Source of the DNA: a bacterium
Lineage (GTDB): Bacteria > Calditrichota > Calditrichia > RBG-13-44-9 > J042
Length of the DNA: 7,477 bases
Assembly: GCA_015494485.1 (NCBI GenBank)
Contig: WGBF01000068.1
Span: forward strand, 1-7,477
Direction: 5' to 3'
Of the stretch, positions 1 through 5,565 are shown one piece after another (the stretch's first letter is position 1; every line of letters begins with the position of its first letter). The translations under genes and the position numbers were made by a program. The notes under the pieces are model-generated. The model was not told where the DNA came from and did not search any database. It saw only the letters and a program-made list of their open reading frames with translations.

Positions 1-543
1 CTGGCGGGTGAGTTTTCCATGGGGGTGGACGTTATTGAAAATATCCGCATTCCCAGCGATTGGGGGCTGGAAGTGGGTGTGCTGTCCGAATTGTACCGCA
101 ATTATTCCTTGAAGCAAATCTGCCAGGCGGATATTGCAGACCGCTTCGACCACAAACATCAACCCCTTTCCGAAGAAGATCCCAATGCCGGGCTGTCCAA
201 GATGTCCATTGATATTGCCAAATCCATTTACCGTACGCTGGCCAGTATGGGGGTGGTATTTTCCGAAGAATTCTTCCGCACCATTAAGGCAACCTATTTG
301 CGCACCGCATTCGATTTTCTGGAAAAATATTATTACGACGCCAAAATCAACGGGCTGCACTTCGACCGCCATCAGGAAGAAAAGACCATCGAAGTGTTTA
401 TCCGCAGCATCATCATTGCCGGCGAGCAGTTTCTGGCCAATCCCATGGAAGTGCCGTTAATTCCCAACTGGAACCGCGTGGTGTCCGCCATCCCCGAATT
501 TTTTGAGCTGCTGTACGATGTGGTGGAAAAGGACAATCAGTAA
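1..543 (+). CDS. GT81-like glycosyltransferase, C-terminal part (glucosyl-3-phosphoglycerate synthase-like)
   Basis: The reading frame is open from base 1, so the N-terminus with the nucleotide-sugar site lies outside the window; 180 residues are visible. The fragment begins with Leu-Ala-Gly-Glu. This is followed by an Asp-Trp-Gly-Leu-Glu-Val-Gly segment (residues 20-26) and an Asp-His-Lys-His-Gln segment (50-54). These match in order the LSGE/LAGE motif, the GYGVEIG-like acceptor-side segment and the metal-binding His region of GT81 enzymes. GT81 members transfer glucose from a nucleotide sugar to 3-phosphoglycerate, the first step to the compatible solute glucosylglycerate. The remainder is a helical C-terminal region rich in Phe, Tyr and Glu. 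The family assignment is by recalled motif similarity. The exact acceptor is inferred, and a related transferase with another acceptor is possible. A 156-base gap separates it from the next gene, so it probably ends its own transcript. Confidence 0.72.
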   Translation: MAGEFSMGVDVIENIRIPSDWGLEVGVLSELYRNYSLKQICQADIADRFDHKHQPLSEEDPNAGLSKMSIDIAKSIYRTLASMGVVFSEEFFRTIKATYLRTAFDFLEKYYYDAKINGLHFDRHQEEKTIEVFIRSIIIAGEQFLANPMEVPLIPNWNRVVSAIPEFFELLYDVVEKDNQ

Positions 544-560
544 AGCACGGATCCGTAGCA

Positions 561-581
561 TGGCATTCCGGTGGAATGGCA
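561..581 (+). terminator. possible weak terminator hairpin after the glycosyltransferase
   Basis: The arms 561-569 and 573-581 pair with one G-G mismatch around a 3-base loop, giving six uninterrupted inner pairs. A pyrimidine-rich stretch follows (CCCTTTCATTCTTTACC) rather than a clean T-run. It lies 18 bases after the stop codon, which suits a terminator, but the imperfect stem and interrupted T tract make it weak. Confidence 0.35.
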
Positions 582-690
582 CCCTTTCATTCTTTACCTT
601 TAAAATTTGCCGCATGGGTCACGGCACTTTTCACAGAAATCGCTACACTATGCCGGGTTTAAATCGATGGTAATATGTAAACGAACAACA

Positions 691-696
691 GGGTGA
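691..696 (+). promoter_or_regulatory. ribosome binding site of the cyclic-nucleotide-binding gene
   Basis: GGGTGA lies 3 bases before the ATG at 700. It is a modest Shine-Dalgarno match with short spacing. No other ATG in this frame precedes the conserved domain, so it supports the start at 700. I could not identify a convincing -35/-10 promoter pair in the 544-690 gap. Confidence 0.45.
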
Positions 697-699
697 AGT

Positions 700-1251
700 A
701 TGGATAGTTTTTGGGGCAATATTTTCCGGCCGCGCCAGAAGAAAGAAGACCCCATTATTACCTGCTTAAAACGCATTCCCATTTTTGAAAATCTAAACCG
801 GCGGGAGCTGGAAGCGCTGGAGCGCATTATTCACGAGCGGGTGTACAAACCCGGGGAGGTGATTTTTCATCAGGGGGATGCGGGCGTTGGCATGTACATT
901 ATTGAAAAAGGGGTGGTGCAGATTATTTATGAGCCCACCAATCAACTGCTGGCGGAATTGACCGATGGGGAGTTTTTTGGAGAACTGGCACTGCTGGATG
1001 AGAGTCCGCGCAGTGCAACGGCGCTGGCCAAAACCGAATGCAAAATGCTGGGATTCTTCCAGTCCGATTTGTTCGGGCTGCTGGAGCGGGACCCCCGACT
1101 AGGAGTTAAAATTGTTCTGGAACTGGCCCGCATCATCGGCGAGCGGTTGAAACATTCCAATGAGCAAATTTCCCGCCTGCGGGAAGAAGTAAAGCAATTG
1201 AAAGAACGTTTGGGGGAAGGGGATGAGCAGACAGGCACAACAGTGGCTTAA
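700..1251 (+). CDS. stand-alone cyclic nucleotide-binding domain protein with C-terminal coiled coil
   Basis: A 183-residue cytoplasmic protein with a CRP/PKA-type cyclic nucleotide-binding domain at about residues 22-135. The phosphate-binding cassette is intact: Phe93-Gly94-Glu95-Leu96-Ala97, then Pro103-Arg104-Ser105-Ala106-Thr107. In the family Glu95 would contact the ribose and Arg104 the cyclic phosphate, so ligand binding looks possible. The Pro51-Gly52-Glu53 turn and Gly59-Asp60 of the beta-roll are also present. After the domain there is only a helix with heptad-like Leu/Ile spacing (about 135-172) and a polar tail. There is no helix-turn-helix, so this is not a CRP/FNR transcription factor. 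It probably dimerises through the coiled coil and acts by protein contact. Its last 29 bases overlap the transporter gene, which makes that transporter the obvious partner. Whether the ligand is cAMP, cGMP or none is not visible. Confidence 0.88.
   Translation: MDSFWGNIFRPRQKKEDPIITCLKRIPIFENLNRRELEALERIIHERVYKPGEVIFHQGDAGVGMYIIEKGVVQIIYEPTNQLLAELTDGEFFGELALLDESPRSATALAKTECKMLGFFQSDLFGLLERDPRLGVKIVLELARIIGERLKHSNEQISRLREEVKQLKERLGEGDEQTGTTVA
1212..1221 (+). promoter_or_regulatory. ribosome binding site of the AI-2E transporter, inside the upstream gene
   Basis: The purine-rich GGGGGAAGGG lies directly before the ATG at 1223, within the 3' end of the cyclic-nucleotide-binding gene. It supports the overlapping start over later in-frame ATGs and implies translational coupling of the two genes. 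Confidence 0.55.
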
Positions 1252-2260
1252 ATTATTCCTTTTTATTGCCGCTGCTACGTTGCTGGTAATCTTTCTGGTT
1301 TCCATTGGGGAACTGGTGCGATTAATGATTATCGCTGCTTTGCTGGCCTACATTCTGGAACCCCTGGCGTCGTTTCTGGAATCCCGGGGCATGAGCCGTA
1401 CCGCGGCCACTTCCATTATTTTCAGCGGCATATTGCTGTTGACGGTCATCTTCGTGTTGCTGTTTTTGCCTCTGGTAACGGCGGAAGTACATTCCATTCA
1501 GCGGGGGGTAAAAAGCGGACAGGCGGAAGTGGTTATTCGCAATCTGGAAACCGTGCTGGAAGACAAGCTGGGTTTTCTCGGTGTACAAAATCTGAACCTG
1601 ATGGACCGCATTCACCAGGCATCGGTGGAATTTGGCAACAAATTGTTTAATTATTTGTTGAATATTGTCTCCCTTGTGACCAACCTGGTGATTATCCCGT
1701 TTATCATCTTCTTTCTGTTGAAAGATGGGCGGGAGATGAAAAAGAATCTGGTGCGGCTGGTGCCCAACCGGTTTTTTGAGTTTACCCTGAATTTGCTCCA
1801 CAAAATGGACCAGCAATTGGGGAATTACCTCCGCGGTCAGTTTCTGGATGCCCTGCTGGTGGGGTTGCTTTCCATTACCGCTTTGTGGATACTGGATGTT
1901 AAGTTTTTTGTTCTCATCGGCGCCTTTGCCGGCCTGGCCAATTTAATCCCGTACGTAGGGCCTATTGCCGGGGCAGTACCCGCCATTGCCATTGCCATAA
2001 TGCAAAGCGGGGATTTTACCCTGGCGGTGTACATTGCCCTTGCCTTTGCCATTGTGCAATTAATTGACAATACCCTGATTCAACCCCTGGTGGTGGCCAA
2101 AACGGTCAACATGCACCCACTGGTGGTGATGTCGGTGGTCATTATTGGCGGCAAATTCTTTGGCATTCTGGGCATGTTGCTTTCCGTACCCGCAACCGGG
2201 GTAATAAAAGTGGTGGTGCAGGAAAGCATTACGAATTTCAGAAAGTATCGCTTCACATAA
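1223..2260 (+). CDS. AI-2E family transporter (formerly UPF0118), integral membrane protein
   Basis: A 345-residue polytopic inner-membrane protein of the AI-2E family (PF01594 type; members are usually about 330-380 residues, so this is full length). Hydrophobic segments lie near residues 9-27, 33-50, 63-86, 145-167, 208-223, 227-260, 265-282 and 298-332. The large soluble loop between segments 3 and 4 (about 87-140) is typical. Family signatures visible are Phe-Leu-Leu-Lys-Asp-Gly-Arg (164-170), Tyr-Leu-Arg-Gly-Gln (202-206), Asn-Leu-Ile-Pro-Tyr-Val-Gly-Pro (240-247), Asp-Asn-Thr-Leu-Ile-Gln-Pro (282-288) and His-Pro-Leu (298-300) before the last helices. Characterised relatives export autoinducer-2 (TqsA) or act as Na+/H+ or Na+-Li+/H+ antiporters, so the substrate cannot be read from sequence. 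The 29-base overlap with the cyclic-nucleotide-binding gene suggests joint production and possibly cyclic-nucleotide control of transport; that part is inference. Confidence 0.93.
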   Translation: MSRQAQQWLKLFLFIAAATLLVIFLVSIGELVRLMIIAALLAYILEPLASFLESRGMSRTAATSIIFSGILLLTVIFVLLFLPLVTAEVHSIQRGVKSGQAEVVIRNLETVLEDKLGFLGVQNLNLMDRIHQASVEFGNKLFNYLLNIVSLVTNLVIIPFIIFFLLKDGREMKKNLVRLVPNRFFEFTLNLLHKMDQQLGNYLRGQFLDALLVGLLSITALWILDVKFFVLIGAFAGLANLIPYVGPIAGAVPAIAIAIMQSGDFTLAVYIALAFAIVQLIDNTLIQPLVVAKTVNMHPLVVMSVVIIGGKFFGILGMLLSVPATGVIKVVVQESITNFRKYRFT

Positions 2261-2273
2261 TTTTATTCCATAT

Positions 2274-2305
2274 ATTTGCGAACGTCTAAACACAGGTTCG
2301 CAAAT
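2274..2305 (+). promoter_or_regulatory. perfect 10-bp inverted repeat enclosing the start codon of the propeller lipoprotein
   Basis: ATTTGCGAAC (2274-2283) and GTTCGCAAAT (2296-2305) are exact reverse complements around a 12-base loop. The ATG (2304-2306) begins within the last two bases of the right arm. The weak Shine-Dalgarno candidate CAGG (2293-2296) is mostly in the loop. No T-run follows, so it is not a good terminator for the upstream gene. As RNA it could hide the start codon; as DNA it could be an operator for a dimeric protein. The sequence is certain but the role is inferred. Confidence 0.5.
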
Positions 2306-3404
2306 GAAACAAGTTGTGCGTGTCGGATTACTGCTGATCGTTTTTTTACTGCTTTCCTGTTCTACGGAACCCCAGATTTTGCTCCCCAAGTACCGTGTGG
2401 ATTTGTGGAATACCGGTGTTCAGAACACCGAACCTCTGCTCACCACACCCCGCATTGCGTGGAAATACAAGACCTATTTCTGGATTTTTAGTAGTGCCAC
2501 AGCCGATGCCCGGCGGGTGTATTTTAGCGGCGTGGATGGGAACGTGTACGCTCTGAATCAGGAAACCGGCAAACGGGAATGGCGCTTTATAACCACCTAC
2601 CGGGTGTACAGCACACCCACCCTGTACGGGCCTTATCTCTACGTGGGTAGCATGGACGGCAATTTGTACTGCCTGAAACGAAAAAACGGGGAAGAAGTGT
2701 GGCGTTTTGCCACCGGCAAAGCGGTGTACGCCTCACCGGTTGTGGATAACGGTGTGGTGTACGTGGGGGGTATTAATAACATGTTTTACGCGCTGGATGC
2801 GGAAATCGGGACGGAAATCTGGCGCTTCCCCACCGACGGCAAGGTGCGTTCCACGGCGGCTCTGCTGGATGATGCTGTGATTTTCGGGGATGAAGCCGGC
2901 TTTGTGTATGCGGTCAATCGCAAGACCGGTAAGTTGAAATGGAAATTTCAGGCCCAGGGGCCGTTTCTGTCCAGCCCCGCCATTGCCGAAAATAAAGTGC
3001 TCATCAGCGGCATGGATTACTTCTTTTACGCCCTGGATGCCCGCAGCGGTAAATTTTTGTGGCGGTTCCAGGCTGATTCCAATTTGTCGGTGTCGCCCGC
3101 GGTAAGTGAAAAGACCGTTTATTTTGGAAGCTGGAAAGGCACCTTTTATGCCCTGGATGTGGATTCCGGCCGCGTACAATGGCAGTTTAAAACCTCCGCC
3201 AGTATTATGTCTTCCCCCACGATTGTCCGGCACGTGGTGTATTTTGGCAACCGTTTTGGAGAACTGTTTGCCCTAAACCGGAAAACGGGCAAGGTCATCT
3301 GGAAATACAAACTGACGGAAGGTTCCATTGGTGCCTCACCGGTCATTGTGAACGGTAAGTTGTTCCTTGGCACGGAGGATAATTATTTTTACGCTCTGGA
3401 ATGA
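2304..3404 (+). CDS. PQQ-like/BamB-like eight-bladed beta-propeller lipoprotein
   Basis: A 366-residue envelope lipoprotein. A short charged N-terminus and hydrophobic run (residues 7-17) end in a Leu-Leu-Ser-Cys lipobox with Cys19. Residue +2 is Ser, not Asp, which by the Lol rule favours the outer membrane. The rest is PQQ-type propeller repeats, with Tyr-Ala-Leu-(Asn/Asp) then Gly-Lys/Arg-x-x-Trp-(Arg/Lys)-Phe and later Ser-Pro-x-(Val/Ile). The blade tryptophans fall at 53, 93, 133, 173, 213, 253, 293 and 333, exactly 40 residues apart. The chain ends with a lone Tyr-Ala-Leu-Glu that would complete the blade begun at Trp53 (velcro closure), giving eight blades as in BamB. No dehydrogenase features are visible, so it is probably a scaffold, possibly an outer-membrane assembly partner like BamB, rather than a PQQ enzyme. 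It follows the transporter by 43 bases, with the inverted repeat at its start codon. Confidence 0.9.
   Translation: MKQVVRVGLLLIVFLLLSCSTEPQILLPKYRVDLWNTGVQNTEPLLTTPRIAWKYKTYFWIFSSATADARRVYFSGVDGNVYALNQETGKREWRFITTYRVYSTPTLYGPYLYVGSMDGNLYCLKRKNGEEVWRFATGKAVYASPVVDNGVVYVGGINNMFYALDAEIGTEIWRFPTDGKVRSTAALLDDAVIFGDEAGFVYAVNRKTGKLKWKFQAQGPFLSSPAIAENKVLISGMDYFFYALDARSGKFLWRFQADSNLSVSPAVSEKTVYFGSWKGTFYALDVDSGRVQWQFKTSASIMSSPTIVRHVVYFGNRFGELFALNRKTGKVIWKYKLTEGSIGASPVIVNGKLFLGTEDNYFYALE
2460..3302 (+). repeat. 120-bp periodic coding repeat (propeller blades)
   Basis: TGG codons for the blade tryptophan occur at 2460, 2580, 2700, 2820, 2940, 3060, 3180 and 3300, an exact 120-bp period across eight units with no indel. 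Units are diverged at the DNA level but share codon patterns around TGG-(C/A)G/AA and around TAYGCYCTGG. This is a protein-level tandem repeat, not a mobile or non-coding repeat. Confidence 0.85.
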
Positions 3405-3488
3405 GTGCGTGCAGAATGCCTGAATGATTCCTCTTGAATTGTCCACCCTGTTCAGGGTTTGCCTCCGGCCGTATTTACAAATCATTGC

Positions 3489-3492
3489 AGGA
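3489..3492 (+). promoter_or_regulatory. Shine-Dalgarno AGGA that favours the start at 3498 for the ParB-like gene
   Basis: AGGA ends 5 bases before the ATG at 3498, which is good spacing. The upstream in-frame TTG (3459) has no comparable site and would add 13 residues unlike the ParB fold. The ATG at 3492 overlaps this AGGA. Confidence 0.5.
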
Positions 3493-3497
3493 TGCCC

Positions 3498-4451
3498 ATG
3501 GTGTTAAAGAATATTCCACTTTCCCGGATTGTAGCGGATACCACCTATCGATATCGATTGCATGAGGCGTCGCCGGCGCTTCGCCGCGCCATTCAGCAGC
3601 GGGGAGTTCGCCAGCCGCTGGTGGGATTTCAGACAGCGGCGAGTGTTCACTTAACCGACGGATTCTTGCGGTGGGAACTGGCGCAGGCGTTTCAATGGAC
3701 GGAAGTCCCGGTAACCCTGCTCCCGGATGCCGCTTCCGCGTTTATGGAAAGCGTGTACGTAAACCACAGCCTGTCCCCGTTGAGTGTGGTGGAAAAAGCC
3801 CATGTTGTGGCAATTGGCAAAAAAATACTGGACTCCGCCGCCTTTCAGGAAGTTATCCAGTTTCTGGAAATTCCCACCGAACGGCAGGTGAAGTTGTTAC
3901 TGGAAATTGCTACATATCCGGAAGTTGCACGGCTGTATTTCCATGAGCAGCAGTTCAGCCTAAAGCAAATTGAACGCTTGCGCAGTGTAAAAGTGGAGAA
4001 TTTGCTCCCGTGGATAGAGCTGGCGCGGGAGCTGCGCATGAAAGCCCCGGAGTTTCAGCAGGTAATCGAAATGGTGTGGGATATTTCCGTCCGGGAGGAA
4101 TGTTCCATTGAAACCTGCTTCCACCGGTTACAAATTGAGCAGTTTCTAAAACCAGAATGGACCGTCCAGCAAAAGGTCCAGCGGTTAAAGCAATACCTGT
4201 TTGAACACCGCTACCCTTTGTTGCACACCTTGCGGAAAAAACTGGAACAACAGGCAACGCACCTGCAGAAAATTTCCCCCCTTCCGTTGCGGATTCAATG
4301 GGACAAAAATTTAGAAGATATGGGAATTTGGTTACAGTTTTATCTGGAAGATTGGGATAAACTAAATGTACTTGCAAAATTGCTTAAAAATCCGGAATTT
4401 GCCAAATCGTTAAAGCAGTATTTTGAAATATTCACCCAAACAAAGGAGTAA
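3498..4451 (+). CDS. ParB N-terminal-domain-like orphan protein
   Basis: With the start at 3498 the protein has 317 residues. Residues 5-105 follow the ParB/Spo0J N-terminal fold: Ile-Pro-Leu-Ser-Arg-Ile (6-11), an Arg-Gln-Pro-Leu-Val strand (38-42), Glu-Val-Pro-Val (69-72), then Leu-Ser-Pro-Leu-Ser with Glu99-Lys-Ala (92-101), like the region after ENLQR in ParB. The CTP/phosphate motif Gly-Glu-Arg-Arg is replaced by Thr-Asp-Gly-Phe-Leu-Arg (53-58), keeping one Arg. The ENLQR box is also altered (Val-Asn-His near 88-90). The middle (about 105-240) is helical and may hold HTH-like helices as in ParB, but I see no confident DNA-binding signature. The C-terminal part (about 262-312) is an acidic/aromatic region I do not recognise. 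There is no ParA gene beside it. It ends 3 bases before the asparaginase gene, whose ribosome binding site it contains. A role in chromosome partitioning is therefore unproven; regulator is an alternative. Confidence 0.7.
   Translation: MVLKNIPLSRIVADTTYRYRLHEASPALRRAIQQRGVRQPLVGFQTAASVHLTDGFLRWELAQAFQWTEVPVTLLPDAASAFMESVYVNHSLSPLSVVEKAHVVAIGKKILDSAAFQEVIQFLEIPTERQVKLLLEIATYPEVARLYFHEQQFSLKQIERLRSVKVENLLPWIELARELRMKAPEFQQVIEMVWDISVREECSIETCFHRLQIEQFLKPEWTVQQKVQRLKQYLFEHRYPLLHTLRKKLEQQATHLQKISPLPLRIQWDKNLEDMGIWLQFYLEDWDKLNVLAKLLKNPEFAKSLKQYFEIFTQTKE
4443..4448 (+). promoter_or_regulatory. strong Shine-Dalgarno for the asparaginase gene
   Basis: AAGGAG sits 6 bases before the ATG at 4455 and lies inside the last codons of the ParB-like gene. 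It is the best ribosome binding site in the window. It fixes the start at 4455 rather than the ATG at 4464 and implies co-translation from one transcript. Confidence 0.75.
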
Positions 4452-4454
4452 GTC

Positions 4455-5510
4455 ATGGCTGCAATGAAACGGCGGGATTTCATGAAGACGACAGCGGCAT
4501 TGGGCATGGGGCTTCCGTTGTTGTCGCTGGGCGGGGTCGCGGAGGCGAAAGAACGCAACGTAAAACCGGATCATCCGGTGGTGGTTTCCAGCGCCAATGG
4601 GGAACGGGCGGTGAAAAAGGCGATGGAAATGTTAACCAAAGGGGCCGATCCGCTGGACGCCGTCATTGCAGGGGTAAATATTGTGGAAGCGGACCCCAAC
4701 GACATTACCGTGGGGTATGGGGGCTTACCCAATGAGGAGGGCGTTGTGCAATTGGACAGCTCCGTGATGCACGGCCCAACCCACAACGCCGGTGCGGTGG
4801 CGGCTTTGGAAAATATCAAGCATCCCTCCAAGGTGGCCAAGTTGGTGATGGAACGTACGGACCACGTGTTGCTGGTGGGGAAAGGCGCGTTAAAGTTTGC
4901 CAAAGCCCACGGGTTTAAGGAAGAAAATTTATTAACGGAACGGGCCAGAAAAATCTGGTTGTACTGGAAAGAAACCCTGAATCCCAACGACGATTGGTTT
5001 CCGCCACCGCCGGAGGAATTGGACCCCGAAGTGCGCAAAATATTTCAGGTTCACGGAACCATCAATTGCTGTGCAGTGGATGCCAATGGGGACCTGGCCG
5101 GGGTAACCACCACCAGCGGGCTGTTTTTCAAAATCCCCGGGCGGGTTGGCGATTCACCCATCATTGGTGCCGGGTTGTATGTGGATAATGCTGTCGGCGC
5201 CTGCGGTTCTACCGGCCGCGGTGAAGCCAATTTGAAAAATTTGTCCAGCTTTCTGGTAGTAGAGTACATGCGCCAGGGGCTGCATCCCCAGGATGCTATT
5301 ATGAAGGTATGTGAACGCATTGTGGAACACACCAAATTGCCCTATCTGTTGAATAAACGCGGCAAACCCAATTTTAACGTGAAGTTTTATGCCGTAAACA
5401 AGAAAGGGGAATTCGCCGGCGGCGCTATTTACGAAAGCGGCAGTTTCTGGGTGTACGATAAGAACGGACCCCGTGAAGTGCCCATTAAGGGCTTGTTGAA
5501 AGGAAGCTGA
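4455..5510 (+). CDS. Tat-exported N4-(beta-N-acetylglucosaminyl)-L-asparaginase-type Ntn hydrolase
   Basis: A 351-residue member of the glycosylasparaginase / type-2 asparaginase family, which cleaves the GlcNAc-Asn amide bond or related beta-aspartyl amides. The N-terminus is a Tat signal: Lys-Arg-Arg-Asp-Phe-Met-Lys (5-11), a hydrophobic stretch, and a likely Ala-Glu-Ala cleavage site (29-31). The mature part has Gly-Tyr-Gly-Gly-Leu-Pro-Asn (87-93). The autoprocessing site is His200-Gly201-Thr202: cleavage before Thr202 would give alpha and beta chains and free the nucleophile. Pro-Gly-Arg230-Val-Gly-Asp233-Ser-Pro is the substrate-binding motif, and Gly-Ser-Thr-Gly-Arg-Gly-Glu (251-257) supplies the oxyanion side. 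The residue before the nucleophile is Gly, as in plant-type/isoaspartyl asparaginases, rather than the Asp of classic glycosylasparaginases. Length fits the family. It acts outside the cytoplasmic membrane, probably in nitrogen scavenging from glycoprotein material. It is co-transcribed with the ParB-like gene and ends at the shared terminator. Confidence 0.92.
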   Translation: MAAMKRRDFMKTTAALGMGLPLLSLGGVAEAKERNVKPDHPVVVSSANGERAVKKAMEMLTKGADPLDAVIAGVNIVEADPNDITVGYGGLPNEEGVVQLDSSVMHGPTHNAGAVAALENIKHPSKVAKLVMERTDHVLLVGKGALKFAKAHGFKEENLLTERARKIWLYWKETLNPNDDWFPPPPEELDPEVRKIFQVHGTINCCAVDANGDLAGVTTTSGLFFKIPGRVGDSPIIGAGLYVDNAVGACGSTGRGEANLKNLSSFLVVEYMRQGLHPQDAIMKVCERIVEHTKLPYLLNKRGKPNFNVKFYAVNKKGEFAGGAIYESGSFWVYDKNGPREVPIKGLLKGS

Positions 5511-5523
5511 AAATAACAATTCT

Positions 5524-5565
5524 CCCCTGCCTTCACGGTATCGGGGTGAAGGTAGGGGGCATTTT
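5524..5565. terminator. intrinsic terminator between convergent genes, probably bidirectional
   Basis: CCCCTGCCTTCAC (5524-5536) pairs with GTGAAGGTAGGGG (5546-5558) over 13 bp with a single G-U wobble around a 9-base loop. On the plus strand it is followed by GCATTTTA. On the minus strand the hairpin begins a few bases after the radical SAM stop codon and is followed by a U-rich stretch (GAATTGTTATTTTC). It lies 14 bases after the asparaginase stop. The short T-runs on both sides suggest use in both directions, stronger on the plus strand. Confidence 0.78.

Noticed and set aside
607..680. Sigma70-like promoter before the cyclic-nucleotide-binding gene (TACACT, TAATAT as -10 candidates)
   Set aside because: No -35 element lies at 16-18 bases from either candidate; a promoter probably exists in this gap but I cannot place it.
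700..1251. CRP/FNR-type transcription factor
   Set aside because: No helix-turn-helix follows the nucleotide-binding domain; only a coiled-coil helix and short polar tail remain.
1322..1816. 164-codon open frame on the minus strand inside the transporter gene
   Set aside because: It lies wholly antisense to a well-supported membrane protein, is Gln/His-rich as expected from the complement of such codons, and shows no known motif.
2733..3233. 166-codon open frame on the minus strand inside the propeller gene
   Set aside because: It is antisense to the repeat array and its own periodicity merely mirrors the 120-bp repeat; no ribosome binding site or family resemblance.
2304..3404. PQQ-dependent dehydrogenase
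   Set aside because: No catalytic Asp/metal-binding set or cofactor-contacting Trp docking motifs are visible, the protein is far shorter than such enzymes, and it is a lipoprotein propeller.
3445..3458. Palindrome ACCCTGTTCAGGGT as a terminator after the propeller gene
   Set aside because: The stem is only 5 usable pairs with a very tight loop and the following T-run is three bases; too weak to call.
3449..3477. Promoter TGTTCA-17-TATTTA before the ParB-like gene
   Set aside because: Only three of six bases match the consensus in each box, no better than chance in this sequence.
3459..3497. In-frame TTG start at 3459 adding 13 residues to the ParB-like protein
   Set aside because: No ribosome binding site precedes it, the extra residues do not resemble the start of ParB domains, and ATG 3498 has AGGA at good spacing.
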